A stretch of 64,000 nt of DNA, taken from positions 13,011,001 to 13,075,000 of the forward strand of contig NC_060026.1 of NCBI RefSeq assembly GCF_021134715.1, given 5' to 3'. The first letter of the stretch is position 1. Every line of letters starts with the position of its first letter. A model generated the notes under the pieces. It saw only the letters and a list, made by a program, of their open reading frames with translations. It did no database searches and was not told where the DNA came from. The position numbers were made by a program, and so were the translations under genes. Of this stretch, positions 21,509 through 34,570 are shown in pieces. The DNA comes from Daphnia pulex. Taxonomy: Eukaryota > Arthropoda > Branchiopoda > Diplostraca > Daphniidae.

Positions 21509-24500
21509 TTACATGTCCGTCTCGAGAGGCGTACTCTTGGACCGATGGGGTAAGAAGAAATTTTCGTTGGATGAGGCCAAGTAGCCGGTGGTGACTGCGT
21601 GTCGTGGCACTTCCGGTACTCCCGTATCGAAATTCGTTTCCAGCAGCGTTTGCGAACGCGTAGTCATTGGTGGCCTGTAAACATTCAACATTTTGAGTTA
21701 AGGAAATGAATTTTATGCAAGTTTTTCCTTTTTTGTCATACCGGTTAATTAAAGGTTGCATTTTGTTTTGGCCGGATGCGTCATCGGGTCTTGGTCTGGA
21801 TTGAGGCAAAGTGACGGCCGAGGCGGCATCCGAATCGTCCAATTCGCGTTTCATGGCCAAAGTTGAATCAGTTATCACGCTGGCCGTCGAATAGTTGTCC
21901 ATAACACCGGCTTCGCTCCTTGAGCGGATTCGGCTGTAGTCTGGCTCGTTTATGGAACGGCCTGGCTGCGGATGGTAACTCACCTGGAATTGGAAAAGCC
22001 CAAAAAGAATGAAGAAAAACAAATTTACCATAAAATCATAAAAATGAATCAACTTACGGCTCCATTGTGATGATGAACGCTAACGCTGGTCGTGATATTG
22101 CTTTGGGCGTCGATGGAATAAGAATCTCCCCACATGTCGGAAGGCGGTCGAGATTCCGGATGTGAAGCGTAGGTGGATGTGTCCCGGAATCCCTGGTTTT
22201 CAAAAGTCAACTGACCGCCGTTCGGATGGTGATTAACCACGGCCGTTTGACCCGCTGGACGATTGACTCGGTGATCCAATTGGGAATAGGAGAAACCTTG
22301 TTGCGGCGGTTGAGGCAAACCCACCGTGTTGGCCGGATGTTCTTCCGCGTCGTAAATGCTGTAAGAACGATTGTCTTCCACCGAAGATTCGAACTGAGAT
22401 TTGGCGATGGAGTCGACACTGCCTCCATTACGGGCGGAGGGGGGCACCAAAGGCTTCCGCCGAGCGCCGGCCGTATCCAAGAAACCGGAACTCGAAGCCA
22501 ACGAGTTAAAGGAGCGGATGGAACGAATCGATCCTCGGATGGAATTCCGTCTCTCAAACCGCTCTTCGGCACGGTGTTTGGATTTGCTGGCCCAAAAAGC
22601 CACGCACAGGATAATCAGGAGGAGAGCAGCTGCTGAGGCACCCAAAAGGGCAACTGTCAAGGCGTCGTCCGTCCATCCAAGGGGATCCAAAATTACATGA
22701 GGATCTGTTAACAAAATCAAAGAATTAAACAACAATTCCAACAATACATTTTTGGATAAGCTCAAACTCACCGGCTTCGCAGAGAAACGGAAGCAACAAA
22801 TCACAAGGGGACCTTTCCACTCGACGGTTGACGAAAACGACACACTGACCGATCATGTCCAGGTGTTGAACCCAAACTCGGGCGTAGTAATCGAAACCGA
22901 CTTGCTGCGAAATGAGGAATTCCATGACGCCGTAATAATTGTTCATCAAGTAAGGCAACGAAGCGTTATCCTTCTTGCAGAACTCTTTGGCGTCCGAGAA
23001 GTTCATGGGTACGCCGATGTAAACGTAACAGGTGTCGCCGACCTGCGTCCAGCCTGGATCGCATTTGCCACTCAGAACGGTGCGGTTGTTCAAGTAATAC
23101 GGCTCGAAGCGAACTTGGAGCAATTCCGGTATGTCCCGGAAGTCGCGGATGCGACCAACAACGGCCGTCGTCGTGTTGTATCCCCACCAGTTAGTTCCAG
23201 CTTCAATGGCCGTCCGTTGCATCTCCAAACTACCGCAATAATTAGATAATTAGAAGATTAATTTTTAAAACATTAAACATTTTGATGAAAGGGTTTCATC
23301 GTTCAACAAAAACAACAAACTAGACATTCAACATGCAATCGAGACGAAGAGGAAGATTAAAGATTACCTCGCTTCCCAAGTAGCGTTGCTGGATAGGTTC
23401 CAGGATAGTGATAGGAATAAGTGAATAATAAATAAAAGAGAAATAAAACAAAATCATGCAAAAAAAGAACTAAAGAGAAATCCAGAATGAAGATTCAAAA
23501 TACCCAGTCCAATTCAGAGCGATCATTTCGTAATCATTGTCCGGATTGTAAAAAACGTTGTTGATGTAGCGCTGCCCGCTGCTTCCGGCGATGACGGTTC
23601 CACGGCTGTCACGATCCATGGCGTAATTCCTGTAATCCAAACATGGTGGGCCCGTTAAAAAAAATGTTCAAAATCCGATTGATTCGATGATGAAAAATAA
23701 ATTACTTGTGAAAGCTGTTGTGGTAGAAAGTCTGGTAGATGGGCAGACGAACGCGTCCGAAGCCGTAGACTTCCATAATGTGGTAGCCAAGGTTGTTGAA
23801 GATGTGATTTTCGGTGAGGTTAGCCACCACTTGATCCAGCAACATGACGTTCTTGTAGCGGACGTTGCTCCTCGTGACATAATTGTGGTACAGCGTGACT
23901 TCCTGATAGGGACTGGAGCGACGGCCTTGCAAGTAAACCGTTTCCGTCACGTTGTTGTCGGCAAAGACGTTGTTGTGAATAACTGCTTTGAGCGCGGTCG
24001 GAACTCCGTTGGAATCCGATTGAATTTTTAATCCGCCTTGATTGCGCCGGATCAAATTATTCTGAAAAAAAAAACAAAAAAACAGACGGAATGATTAATA
24101 CGAATTAGTTTATCGTAAGAATAAAAGAGAAACTTACCCTGAATAAGAGAGAATCCATATTCTGGACGTCCAGGGCTACAGCCGCTTCTGATGTGCTGAA
24201 ATTGCCATAGAGCTGGGCTCCGTTGTCGACAATCTGATTCCACTCCATCGTCAAAATAGGATTGATCTCGCCGGCGCTTGAATAGTACACAGCACCCGCT
24301 CTGTTGTGGAAAAATCCGGAAAAGGAAATGTTGTGGCGGATGTCTCGACCTGGTAATAAAAAATTTAAAAATTCCGTTACACCTGCCGCTAAAAAGTGAA
24401 AGTCAACCATAAATTATACCGAATCCTATAGCTGCGATGGGCAGAGTGATAACCTCCGCTATGAAACCGTACGATCCATCATCGCCGGAAGAATGGATCT

Positions 24501-27500
24501 TCAAACTCAAACTGGGTTTCTTGCTCCGATACAATCGGTTCTCCATGGCCGGCCCGGTGGTGGTGGAAACGATTTGTGCGATAACCGTCGACGTGATGTT
24601 GTAAATGTCGCCGTCGTAAAGCGTCAAGGAGTCGGGGTCCCACGGCTGGTTGGTCGAATTGACCAAATTGAGCTGCAACAGCCGGAAGCCGAAGGTTTTG
24701 ACGCCGTAGCGACTGGTGAAGATTTTCACGCAATCAGCCGGCCGGTTCTCGTAGCGATAATAGACCAAGATACGCTCCTCGACAATCACTTGTTTCCCAG
24801 GATCGCAAGCGTCCAGAATGCCGAATGTGTTGTACGGAAGACCCCGAGCGAAACGAAGGGGACTGAAGGCGCTGAGATCGGCATCGCGGGTCTCCCCGTT
24901 CAACATCAGGACGCTGAGTCCGATTCCGCCGTTGTACTCGACCCGGTTGTCCAGCAATGGCAAGTTGAGCGACGGAGAAACCAGAGAAATACCATCGGAT
25001 GCGCAATGAGTGATGTTGACCTGTTGAATGGTCGGCGTACGATGGACGGACAAGACGGCGGGGCTTCTTTCACCGTGAAGAATTCCGGCGCCAGTGATGT
25101 GAACGTAATAGAGCCGGGAATGGCGCTCCAAGTTGGGATCCAAATGAACGGGCAGTCCTGAACGAAGTTCCACCAAGTTGTCCTCGAACGAGGAGACGGA
25201 AAAGCGGATGCCGCCCCAATAACTGGGCGATGCTTCCGACGTCCGGTTACCGCAATCGACAAAGACAAACTCTTCGCTGTCCCACGGGCAAGAATAGATA
25301 TGATCCCAAACCTGGCCGTTCAATCGAATATCACAGTCGTCCAGTCTCGATTCAGTTCCTATTGAATGAAAAGAATAAATTAAATTGATTGGGGAAACAG
25401 TTAAAAATAAAATCAAACAAATCCTTACCGATGCACTGGATGGGTTCCGGCCAATGACGAACACGACTCAGAGTGGCCAGCTGGAATTCCCAACGACGTC
25501 CAAAGCTCTTGTACTCGTGGAAGGTGTCGAGACCGAGTTGTCGGCAAACGACCCGGGCGTTCTGTTCGGTGAATCGACGGTCACAGACGGGCACCCACTG
25601 CTGCGTTGTCCGGTTGTAAAGCTCCAGATACCCTTGCCGGGCTCCAGGGAGGCACTGTCCTTCAAGGCACAATCGGACATTGTCGTCCTGGCCAGCTGTC
25701 ACTTGACGAGTCAATCGGTAGTTGACCGTCATGGCTGAATTCTGCGCTGCTGGACGCATTCTGATGGGCGCTTCCCAATGTCCCTCGGCGTGGAGGACTC
25801 CCAGGACCAGAATGCCAACGCTGGGAAAGAATTCCAGTTCGACACCAGGCATTATGGTCAGTGTAACGCCGGGCATGACCGTCAAATCCGTGTGGACGAT
25901 GTACGGTCGGTCCCGTCTCAGCAGGACGAGGTCCTGGAAGAGTCGCCCGCCCAGTCGCTCAACGTCCATCATAGGTGGGAGGATATCAGAGAAGACAGAC
26001 TGGCCACCATCCCACGTAGGTTCCAGGAAATAAGGCCGGAATGTAGCGATGGCGTAACTGTTCCAGTCGTCGAAATCGAAAATGCGTTCGCGAATGTGTT
26101 CCAGCTCTGGTGTTCCCCAATAATTGCGCTGGACGTTGACGAAATTGTCCAGTCTGGAAGAGCGAATTCCGGCCAACAGTTCGTAATCCATGGCCGTGTT
26201 GGGGCCGATCATGTTGTCTGTGACGTTCACCTTCTGGACACCTTTCAACGACAATAACAAATTATTAAAATTAATTAAATTAATTATTAATTATGTACAC
26301 AAATTTAATTTAAATTACCTTTCAACGCCACGGCGTGGGAAGCGGCCAAGTGCGGATTGGACATCATGGAACGGGTTGCGTGGCCGTTGTCCTTGACGAC
26401 GTTACGGGTGAAATAGGCGGAGACTTCGCCCAATATTTCCGACTGGCTGTCCATGTCAAATTCGACCATAAAGTTGCCCGTGTTCCGGCGGACAGTATTG
26501 CGCAAAATGAACATCTCCTTCTCCATGCCGCGGAAGCTGATCAAACCCGGCTGGCCTTCGTTATCTTCCAAAATGTTGTCCGTCATGTTGAGTCGGGCAA
26601 AGTGTCCGCCGACGACCATGCCGAACTGTCGATTGGCCGTCCAGGTGCTGTCCGCCACGTAGACGGAGTGGGTGTAATTCTCGTTGTACTGGAGCACGTA
26701 AGGCAGGCGGATGTCGAATCCGCCTCCCCGGTTGTTGCGGATCGTGTCGTTCTGTAGAATCCAGTGGAAGAGGTTGTTGGAATCCCGCAAATCCCGGCCG
26801 TTTTGCACGATGGCCCGTTGATTGTCCGCCACCGTCGTGTAATTCATGATGTACTTGATCTCGGCCAGCGGATGACGTCCGGAATCGCGATAAGGTGTGT
26901 GAACCAGAACAGCTTCCTCTTTGCTCTGGGAGATTTCACATCCGATCAGCTGGATCGTCTCGTTGGCTTTGCGGAGGTAATGATGATTTCCGCCCGGACT
27001 GAGGAACAAATTGTAATGAAGAGATGAGAGACCTTTGCCGTTGCGCCGGATGTTGGTCGACGAGATGGACAGCATGGGAATGGGTCCAGTAAGTAGTCGA
27101 GATCGCTGGACTTGCAAATCCGTCCGCCTGTAAGCTGTCAGTAAGATGAGCATGCCGCCCTTGGCATCTTGTCCACTTTTGTATTTGATCGTCAACTTGT
27201 AGGAGCTGCTGACTGTCGGGAACGATGTCAAATTGACGCGAACGTTCCAGACTTCGTTGCTCAAGTCGCCGTAATCCAGCAAGAGGACGGATTCCGTGCT
27301 GGAATTCTGGATCGGATTGATGACCTGCATGCCGATGACGTTGCGCTGATCCGTCTGGATGATGAGAGTCGATTCCACCTCCTCTTTGGCTTTTAGGCGA
27401 CTCGTTTTCAGGTAGCGGGGCTCGTCCGGCACAAGTTCCAGAGTTCCCTTCGTCTCCGGAATCAGGATGAATTTGTTGGCCTTCAAAATGCTGAGCCAGC

Positions 27501-30500
27501 CGACCATTTCCCGCAATTCCTGACGGGCAATCATCGGATTGTAATGGATGCCCGACTCGACATTGTCTTCGATGTGGCACTCGGCCAGCTGGAGCCCCAA
27601 ACTGCGCAGGCTGACACCATGGCCGCGATTCTGAGAAATGTGGCTGTTCTTCAAGCTGGGAATCCGTTCCGGATAGTAAATATCCGAATACATGATTCCC
27701 AGACCGTCGTGATCGTTGCCGACCAATCGGAGCCGATCGAGGACGTGATGGTGGAAATCGATACGAACGGCCGGCTGGAACGAATGAGTGGCATAATCGA
27801 AGAGCCCGGCGCGCTCGACTGTGGCCGACCTGAGGACGGATTTCTTGGCCGTCATGCCAAAACGCAATCCAGCCCACGAGACGTCGTGACAGCGCAGGCC
27901 GACATCCAAGTCGTGACCGCAATAGTTTTCCGTTTGGTTGACGGTGGGTTGATGGAAACACGATCGAACGTCCGTGTCCAGCACGGAGCAGTCGACGTGA
28001 CTCATCAAGACGGGATCCTCCAGTCCGATGGAAGACTGAAGTTGGCTGGAGTCGATGAACCAGTCACGAGGGTTGAGGACCAGTCCCATCTGGTGGCAGG
28101 CCACAGCGGCTGATTGCCTGGTCCAGCCTTCGTTGCAAACACTGCCCCAACGGCCAGCGATTTTCACTTGGAGGCGACCTTCACCGTTGCTGGCTCCCCC
28201 CACCAGCCTGACGGGCACTTCCACCGTTGTATTCTCTCTAATGGAGCGATCCATCAGCGAAAAAGTGATGCTTCCATCGGTCGAAGTGGACCCCTCGGCC
28301 ACCAATTCACCACCGATCATCATGCCCAGCGAGTGCTCGAAGCGGAGAGTTACCCCAAAGGCGACTGTCAGTCGACCGGTTGGATGGACGACAATGTCTC
28401 GAGTCACGTGATACACACCAGGATCAATAAGCTCTTCCTGTCCGGTAACTTCTCCTCCGATTTCTCGACTGCCCGGCGTGACGAACGTGGGAACGAAATC
28501 CTGAATGTTGGACTCGGCGTCCGTGTCGAAATTGGTGTCGTGAAGGAGGAACGGCTTGAAGGCCACGCGGGCCAAATTGTAGCGATCCTTGCGGTCGAAA
28601 AGGCGGTAGTAGATGTGGCGCTCGGCTTTGCCGCCGAGCCAATTCCGGACGGCGGAGATTTCCAGCTGCTGGTCCTCCAACTGGGATCCGATTTCGTAAT
28701 TGGAGTCGGGATTGTCGATCATGTTGCGGGTGACGTTGACGTTGCTGGAACCGACGACGACAACGGCGGCGACTCTGGAACGCGGGTGGAGTCCGACCGA
28801 ACTGAACGGCTGCCGGATGCTGTTCCGCTTGATCCAGTTGCGAGTGAAAAACAATTTTTGGGCGTCGCCGGAATACTGGGACAGGCCCAGGTTGGCGACG
28901 AACAAGCCGGAATTGAATTCGAACCGGTTGTTGATCACTAAAACATCGCTGGACAGGGATTCCAGTTCCAAAGCGTCCGGATTGCGGATGAGTAGGCAGC
29001 CCTGCTGATGGTTGCGGAAGAGATTGTGCTCGATGACGGCCACCATGGATACGGCGGGAGACATGACGAATCCCACCCGCTGATTGTGGTGGAACTGATT
29101 GTGTCCGACGTGAATTTGTCTCATAGGAGCGGAAGGATTCCAGCAAGAAAGGATCTCCAAGGCGTTCCATTGGCTTTGATTGAAGATGTTGCCGCTGACG
29201 TTGACGCTTCCGGCCGTGCAGAAGTTGCCGACCATGACGGATGTCCACTGGTTGGCCGTCAGGGTGTTGTAGGCAATGATAAACTCCTGATTCAGGGCCA
29301 GCTTCAAGGAGCTCTGATTGAACCAGGCGACCACTCCATGGCCCCTGTTGGATTCGATGACGGAGTAGGAGACGTTGACACGACCGCCGGAATAGGTCAT
29401 GTTGACACCGTCGCCCCAGTTGTATCCGACGAAACTGGAAGTGACATTGACATCGCCGGCGCCGTCCAGGACTTGAACGCCGGCCATTCGGTTCTCTCTG
29501 AGCGTTGACCCCTGGACGTGCAGAAGTGATCGAATGTTCTCGGTCAGAACGCCCCGAGCGCCGTTGCTCGTCACGACCGAATTGGTCAAATTGAGATCGT
29601 AACTTTTGCTGAAACCGGACGTCAATTCCATCTGTAGGACAGTCCGGCTGGAAGCCCGGGCCGTGTACAAGATCCAGATGGCGTTCCGGGTCGTGGTGAC
29701 ACTTTGAGGGCGGGTGCTGTTGGTGATTGAGAATTTGGCGATGAGCGGCGAACGGGAATCCGGTCCGTCGTGGACGACAACGTCGGCGGATGCATCGGGT
29801 TTGTCGGCCATTAAGTAAACAAAATGGAGCGTCAAAACCTGGCCAAGAGTCGAAGTGAATCGCTTCTCGCAGCGGGCATTGGCGATGCTTTCGTGGTAGC
29901 TCTCGGCCAGGATGGGCAGCGGGTAAACGGGATTCGATGTGCTGGCCGAAGTGCAGAGGTCGTGGGTACCGACCACGGCGTCTCCTGACTGATCGCCCGG
30001 TCTGGTGTCGTGAAAGACGTACTTGACACCTTCCTGGCCGTTGTTGGACACTGTGCAGGCGTCCAACAGGACGGAACCGCTGGACGTGTTGACGTAAATT
30101 CCGTATCCGGCGTTGCCCGTCACGGTGGCTCCGCGCATCACAACTGGAGAGTCCGGTGACGTCACATTAATGCCGTTGTAAGCCGATCCTTCAACCCGGA
30201 GTTTATCCATTTGTGGAGCCACTCCGACGCTCTCCAGAGCAGAAACGATTTTGCCGTCACGGTCCACTCCCGCGTTCAAAATGTCCACGTAATGCAAATA
30301 AGATTCCGACATCTTTGAAACCAGAAAAAAAATTTCAATCAAATTAATTTTAATGGTCCTATTATAAGATTATTGAAATACTAGAATAAGGGAAAATGTT
30401 TAGTAAATTTCCGGTCTAGAACGGCCACCATTTGTTACAATCTTATCCTCTAGGGTTATCTGTTGATGGCCTTTATCTCGTTAAGAGATAAAATCCAGCC

Positions 30501-33163
30501 GTATGGTTCAAGGCTTCATAAAACCAGTGCGCAATATCCTTTCTTGTTTGCTCAAAAATGATAGTAAGAAGAAAGAAAAAATAGCTACCCCCCAAATAAA
30601 ACAAATACACAAGTTTTTAAAACAAGACCGGAAATCAAAAGTGATGGCGCGCGCTCTGCGGTTTCCGCTTTTGATTTTCGTTTTCTTCTTTTTTTGGAAG
30701 AAGGGGGAAAAAAGAAAAAGAAACGAGAAGGAAATAATATTATAATGATAATAATTGAACATGTTTATTGAAGGCTCATATTCACCTTGACGTAGAGGGT
30801 GTTGCCCTGCGTCAGGTCCTTCTTGTGTCGGGCGTGCTCGAAGCGGATGCCTCGCCAACGGGTGCCAACAAGACCCGATTCCGCCGAGTAGTAACCCGAG
30901 CACTCCATGCCCAAATCCGGATGGTAATCTGTACGCAATGGTTATAATAATTATAAGGAAATAAAGCCAAACAAAATAATTTATCATTAGCAATTACGCA
31001 ACGTATTTCCGTTGCTTTCCAGACGTTGTTTCCTTCATTTATTCAAATTTAAAAAGAAAACGGTTTTTTTACTGCTGTTCAATGCTTTTTTTGTTCTTAA
31101 CGGAATAAGTCAAAGAAGGGAGGGGCGGGGGTGAGAAGGGGGTTATCATTTTGTTACTTCTCACGACTATTGTTCGGCTCCGTCAGTCACGTTTTTCTTC
31201 GCTTCCCCCCCCCCCTACCTCTCGCAACGTCTTCCGGAAATTGTGTGTTACGTGACACACAGACGGCAACGGCAGACCGCGGTAACAGTCGAGCTATCCT
31301 ATTACGGCTGTGATTTCTGAGTCAGCCATTTCTTTTGTTGTTGTTGTCTTTTTTTTCCTTTCGTTCGCTACACGAGGGCGGTGGTTTTCCAAGGTACGAA
31401 ACCGCACAAACCGCTAGGACCATATTTCATAGGGACCAACCGATTTATTGACGAGACGTCGCTATATTTATAGTACGTGTTATTATTCAAAACCACCCTG
31501 GACCGGATGCGATCGGTTCTACCGAGCGTGTCTTTACACAAGGCACAGGGCGAAGGAGAGGATTGGCAGAGTTCAGTGGCCTGCCGATGGGATGGTCGAT
31601 GGGAAAAGCAACAAGAAATAAATGAAGGGCCGAGTTAAATCGACGGGCTCTCTTACCGCATACGCCAGCGCCGACTCTTCTGGAATTCCAGTCGCACTGG
31701 AAAAGACTGGATCCGCCTGGATAGCATCGCGGGTTTTCCAGTAGGAGAGGACGGCTGGATGAGGAATTGACGCGGTCCATCCATTGGACGTAGCGTCCTC
31801 CTTTATAGCCCATCTGTCGGCAGGTTGTCTCATAATCCGTCACGGTCCAGCTAAAAATTATGGTTGGGGGGGAGGATGAATAAAAGAGAAAAAAGGCAAA
31901 GAATTATGTTTATGAATGAATAACAGAAGCAGCATCCGGCTGGATATTATTATTTTTTTAAAACCACGCCCCAATTCGACTCACTTCCGAGAGTTGGTGC
32001 AAACGGAACGCCATTCACCCAAATGGTTGATCTGCAAACGGCCGGACAATGGAGTAGGTCCATCGACTAACCGGACATCAGGTAGCGACCGAGCAGGTCC
32101 CGTTTCCATGGCGTTCATGACAATCCTAGCGTCTGCATTGCCCTGTGTTAGCAGACGAAAATCAAACAAAAACAAACAAACAAACAAAAAAGGCGAATTA
32201 AAATTATGAACGCAGAGATGAGTCATTCAACTTCCGTTGTGTCGTCCATGTTTTCCATTGCGTGATAACGTGAAATTACTACCGACGATTGTGTTATCAG
32301 GTTGCATAATGACAAAACTATCTTGGCACTCCTCAAAAAAAAAAAATGAACACAAGTCTCGAGACTTTCTCCTCGTTAAGAAATGAAACAAACAAACAAA
32401 AATCAGAGTTCACCTTCACGCCAGGTGGATTTTTCTCAGGCGAAAAGAAACGAACCAAACATTTTCATTTTCGTTTAGGACGTTCACCTCGTTAATTTCG
32501 GACATGTGCTTGTGTATACGGGAACAAACCCGTAACCACAACCGTCATGGACATTGAAACCCGCAGATGATTTACCAATAATTTGATATAACAACCGCAT
32601 TAAAAGAAGGAGAGACAAAAACCAAATTGTTCACAGTACGAGACAGATATCTGGCAACGCTTCAAATAATTTCCAAAGGAAATTTACTTTACCACATCCA
32701 TCGATCAAAGATGGAATTATAAGTGGGTCATTCAAATTAAACCCTTTCATGCGTTGGATTTTGAATCCGAGACAAAGAAGAAAGTTCCCAAACGATACGA
32801 CCCCGCCCGGAACGAATTCAATTCTCTTCACTAAACTTGTAAAATTGTTATAACAAATTTTTAAGAAAATTCAAAATGTGTTACCTTGGCTATGAGGGCA
32901 CCTTTGACGAGAATCCCCGCACCTGGATGGAAGTTGATGACGACGCCCGACTCGATGTTGAGCGAACCCGTTTTTTCGATATGAATCACATCACGAATGT
33001 GGTAGGGACTGTGTGCCCTGGTCATGAACTGACTGTCCGTCACACTTGGGTTGAAGATGGACTCACTCACCGTTCGATGATGGCAAAGAATAACAAGGAA
33101 ACAAGAGACGGCCAGCAATGTGGTCGTCGGCCACTTTGTGAAATGAAAGCGTCCAGGCTTCAT
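21509..33163 (-). CDS. bark: Bark beetle / Anakonda, tricellular-junction membrane protein
   Basis: Large single-pass membrane protein of epithelial tricellular junctions. Coding exons 5' to 3': 33163-32885, 32142-31985, 31850-31657, 30928-30786, 30312-26319, 26241-25429, 25358-24420, 24349-24138, 24061-23706, 23629-23504, 23388-23368, 23229-22772, 22704-22058, 21983-21742, 21674-21509; they total 8,748 nt (2,915 aa, near the fly length). The start is set at a signal peptide (TTLLAVSCFLVILCHH). Domains: SRCR at about 113-211 (VRLVDGPTPLSGRL), parallel beta-helix repeats, a CUB-like segment at about 405-500, SRCR at about 956 (GRWGSVCNEGWTRQSAAVAC), SRCR at about 1773-1905, a C-type lectin domain at about 2466-2563 (GDTCYVY...CDLLLPFLCE), a membrane helix at about 2580-2604 (LLGASAAALLLIILCVAFWA) and a 310-residue cytosolic tail with RPPMTTRSQTLLETNFD, ending in TDM. 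One exon is only 21 nt. Confidence 0.96.
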
Positions 33164-34570
33164 CTCTAAATCGTTTGCAAAATTTTTCTTGTCTAATCGA
33201 CTGGACGTTTTTTTTCTCACCAAGGGCACATTTTCCCTGCACCAGAGATCACACGATTTAGCAACGAAATCGCAATGAGGAATTGGAATGAAATTTTCGG
33301 TTAGACAGTTGCAGGTAGCGCGAGTGTAGGTTGGCAGCACTGTGTCGGGGCAACGGTCGACTCTCAACTGCCCCGCCTCACAACATTTGAAACTCTCCCG
33401 AGTCTTGAATGTGCAGCCAACTCCACCGTTTCTCTCTCCCCCACCCCAACGGCCTCAGCAACACACGAGAGAGGCCACTGTGTAAGTTAAGATGAAAAAC
33501 AGTAAACTCCCTCGGGGCGTGTATACCTGTGGGATGTGAAGATACAAAAAAAATGCGGATGAAAAGGAGAACAGAAGAAAGAAAAAGGAAGGGAGTTCAA
33601 GAGGAGGTATATACTGACAGCACTGGGCCGGCCAACAATGGGGGATTTGTGGAGCTTACGGACGGACGGACGGAGCGCAGGTAGAAGAACAGGTCACGTG
33701 ACTAAAAAGGAATGTGCGTGTGGAGAAGGAGGGTGGTTGAGAAAAACAGGTAGATAACAGCATTCGAACACCATCTAGCGTTTTCAAATACGATTATCGT
33801 GATTTGAAAATTTCAAATTTTGTTATTTTGGAAGGGTTTATTATTGCTGTTTGTTTTGCCAACAACAACAACAACACAAACACTCGTAACGAAACAACAA
33901 TATAAATGTTCCAGTTTTTTTCACGAACTTTTTTACCTAAAAGAGGACGGGATTGAAGTATTCAGGAAGAGGCAACCACGCTAAATGTCTCCACATCGGC
34001 AAATAAACAGCACAGTTAACGAGTTTTCACATAACTATCTTTTAAAAAGTAATAATATGAGAGAGTTTCTGACTTGTAAATCTATTATTAGAACTAAGTA
34101 AAGAGCTGCCAGCCTTTTTTTTCTTTCTTTTTGGTCAGTCAGATCAATAAATCTTCTACTGATCGATCGAAATGTGGCACGGAGTGTGAGAAAACGAGAA
34201 TTGAAAATTGAAATAACAATCTAATAGCAACAACAAGTAGTCCAGTGGAGAAAAAACAAAAACCGACCACAGCCATGTTACCTGGCTACACCTATGTTCC
34301 GTACATAGAGGCGCTATTACGACACACTGATTGAAAGGAGGCAGAAATGCATCTTGAGGATTATGCATTACCTTTCTTTAAAGGCTACCGAAATATAAAT
34401 GGAGATTTTAAGTAATCGGGCAGTACGAGGTAACCAAATAACTGGTGGTACTTATCATAACAGTAAAGATGGGGGTGGGGAGAACTTAATCCAGAACAAC
34501 TGAAAAGTGAGATGGAGAGGAATGACGGCCATACGTGACAAAACCAAAAGTGGGCAAGAGTTTTTTTTTC
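33164..34570. other. Between bark 5' end and Dyb 3' end
   Basis: Holds the bark 5' UTR and promoter region (minus strand) and the Dyb 3' UTR. GC-rich and purine-rich stretches at 33,400-33,750 are followed by AT-rich DNA. No additional coding exon was supported. Confidence 0.45.

Noticed and set aside
24493-29508. Long open frames antisense or out of frame within the bark exons (for example 24493-25161 +, 27544-28113 +, 28114-28941 +, 26936-27961 -, 28424-29248 -)
   Set aside because: They overlap a well supported coding exon, show no domains or splice logic, and follow from its GC-rich third positions.
33164-33367. N-terminal extension of bark
   Set aside because: The in-frame upstream part would place the signal peptide internally; the start at 33163 gives a normal secreted N-terminus.
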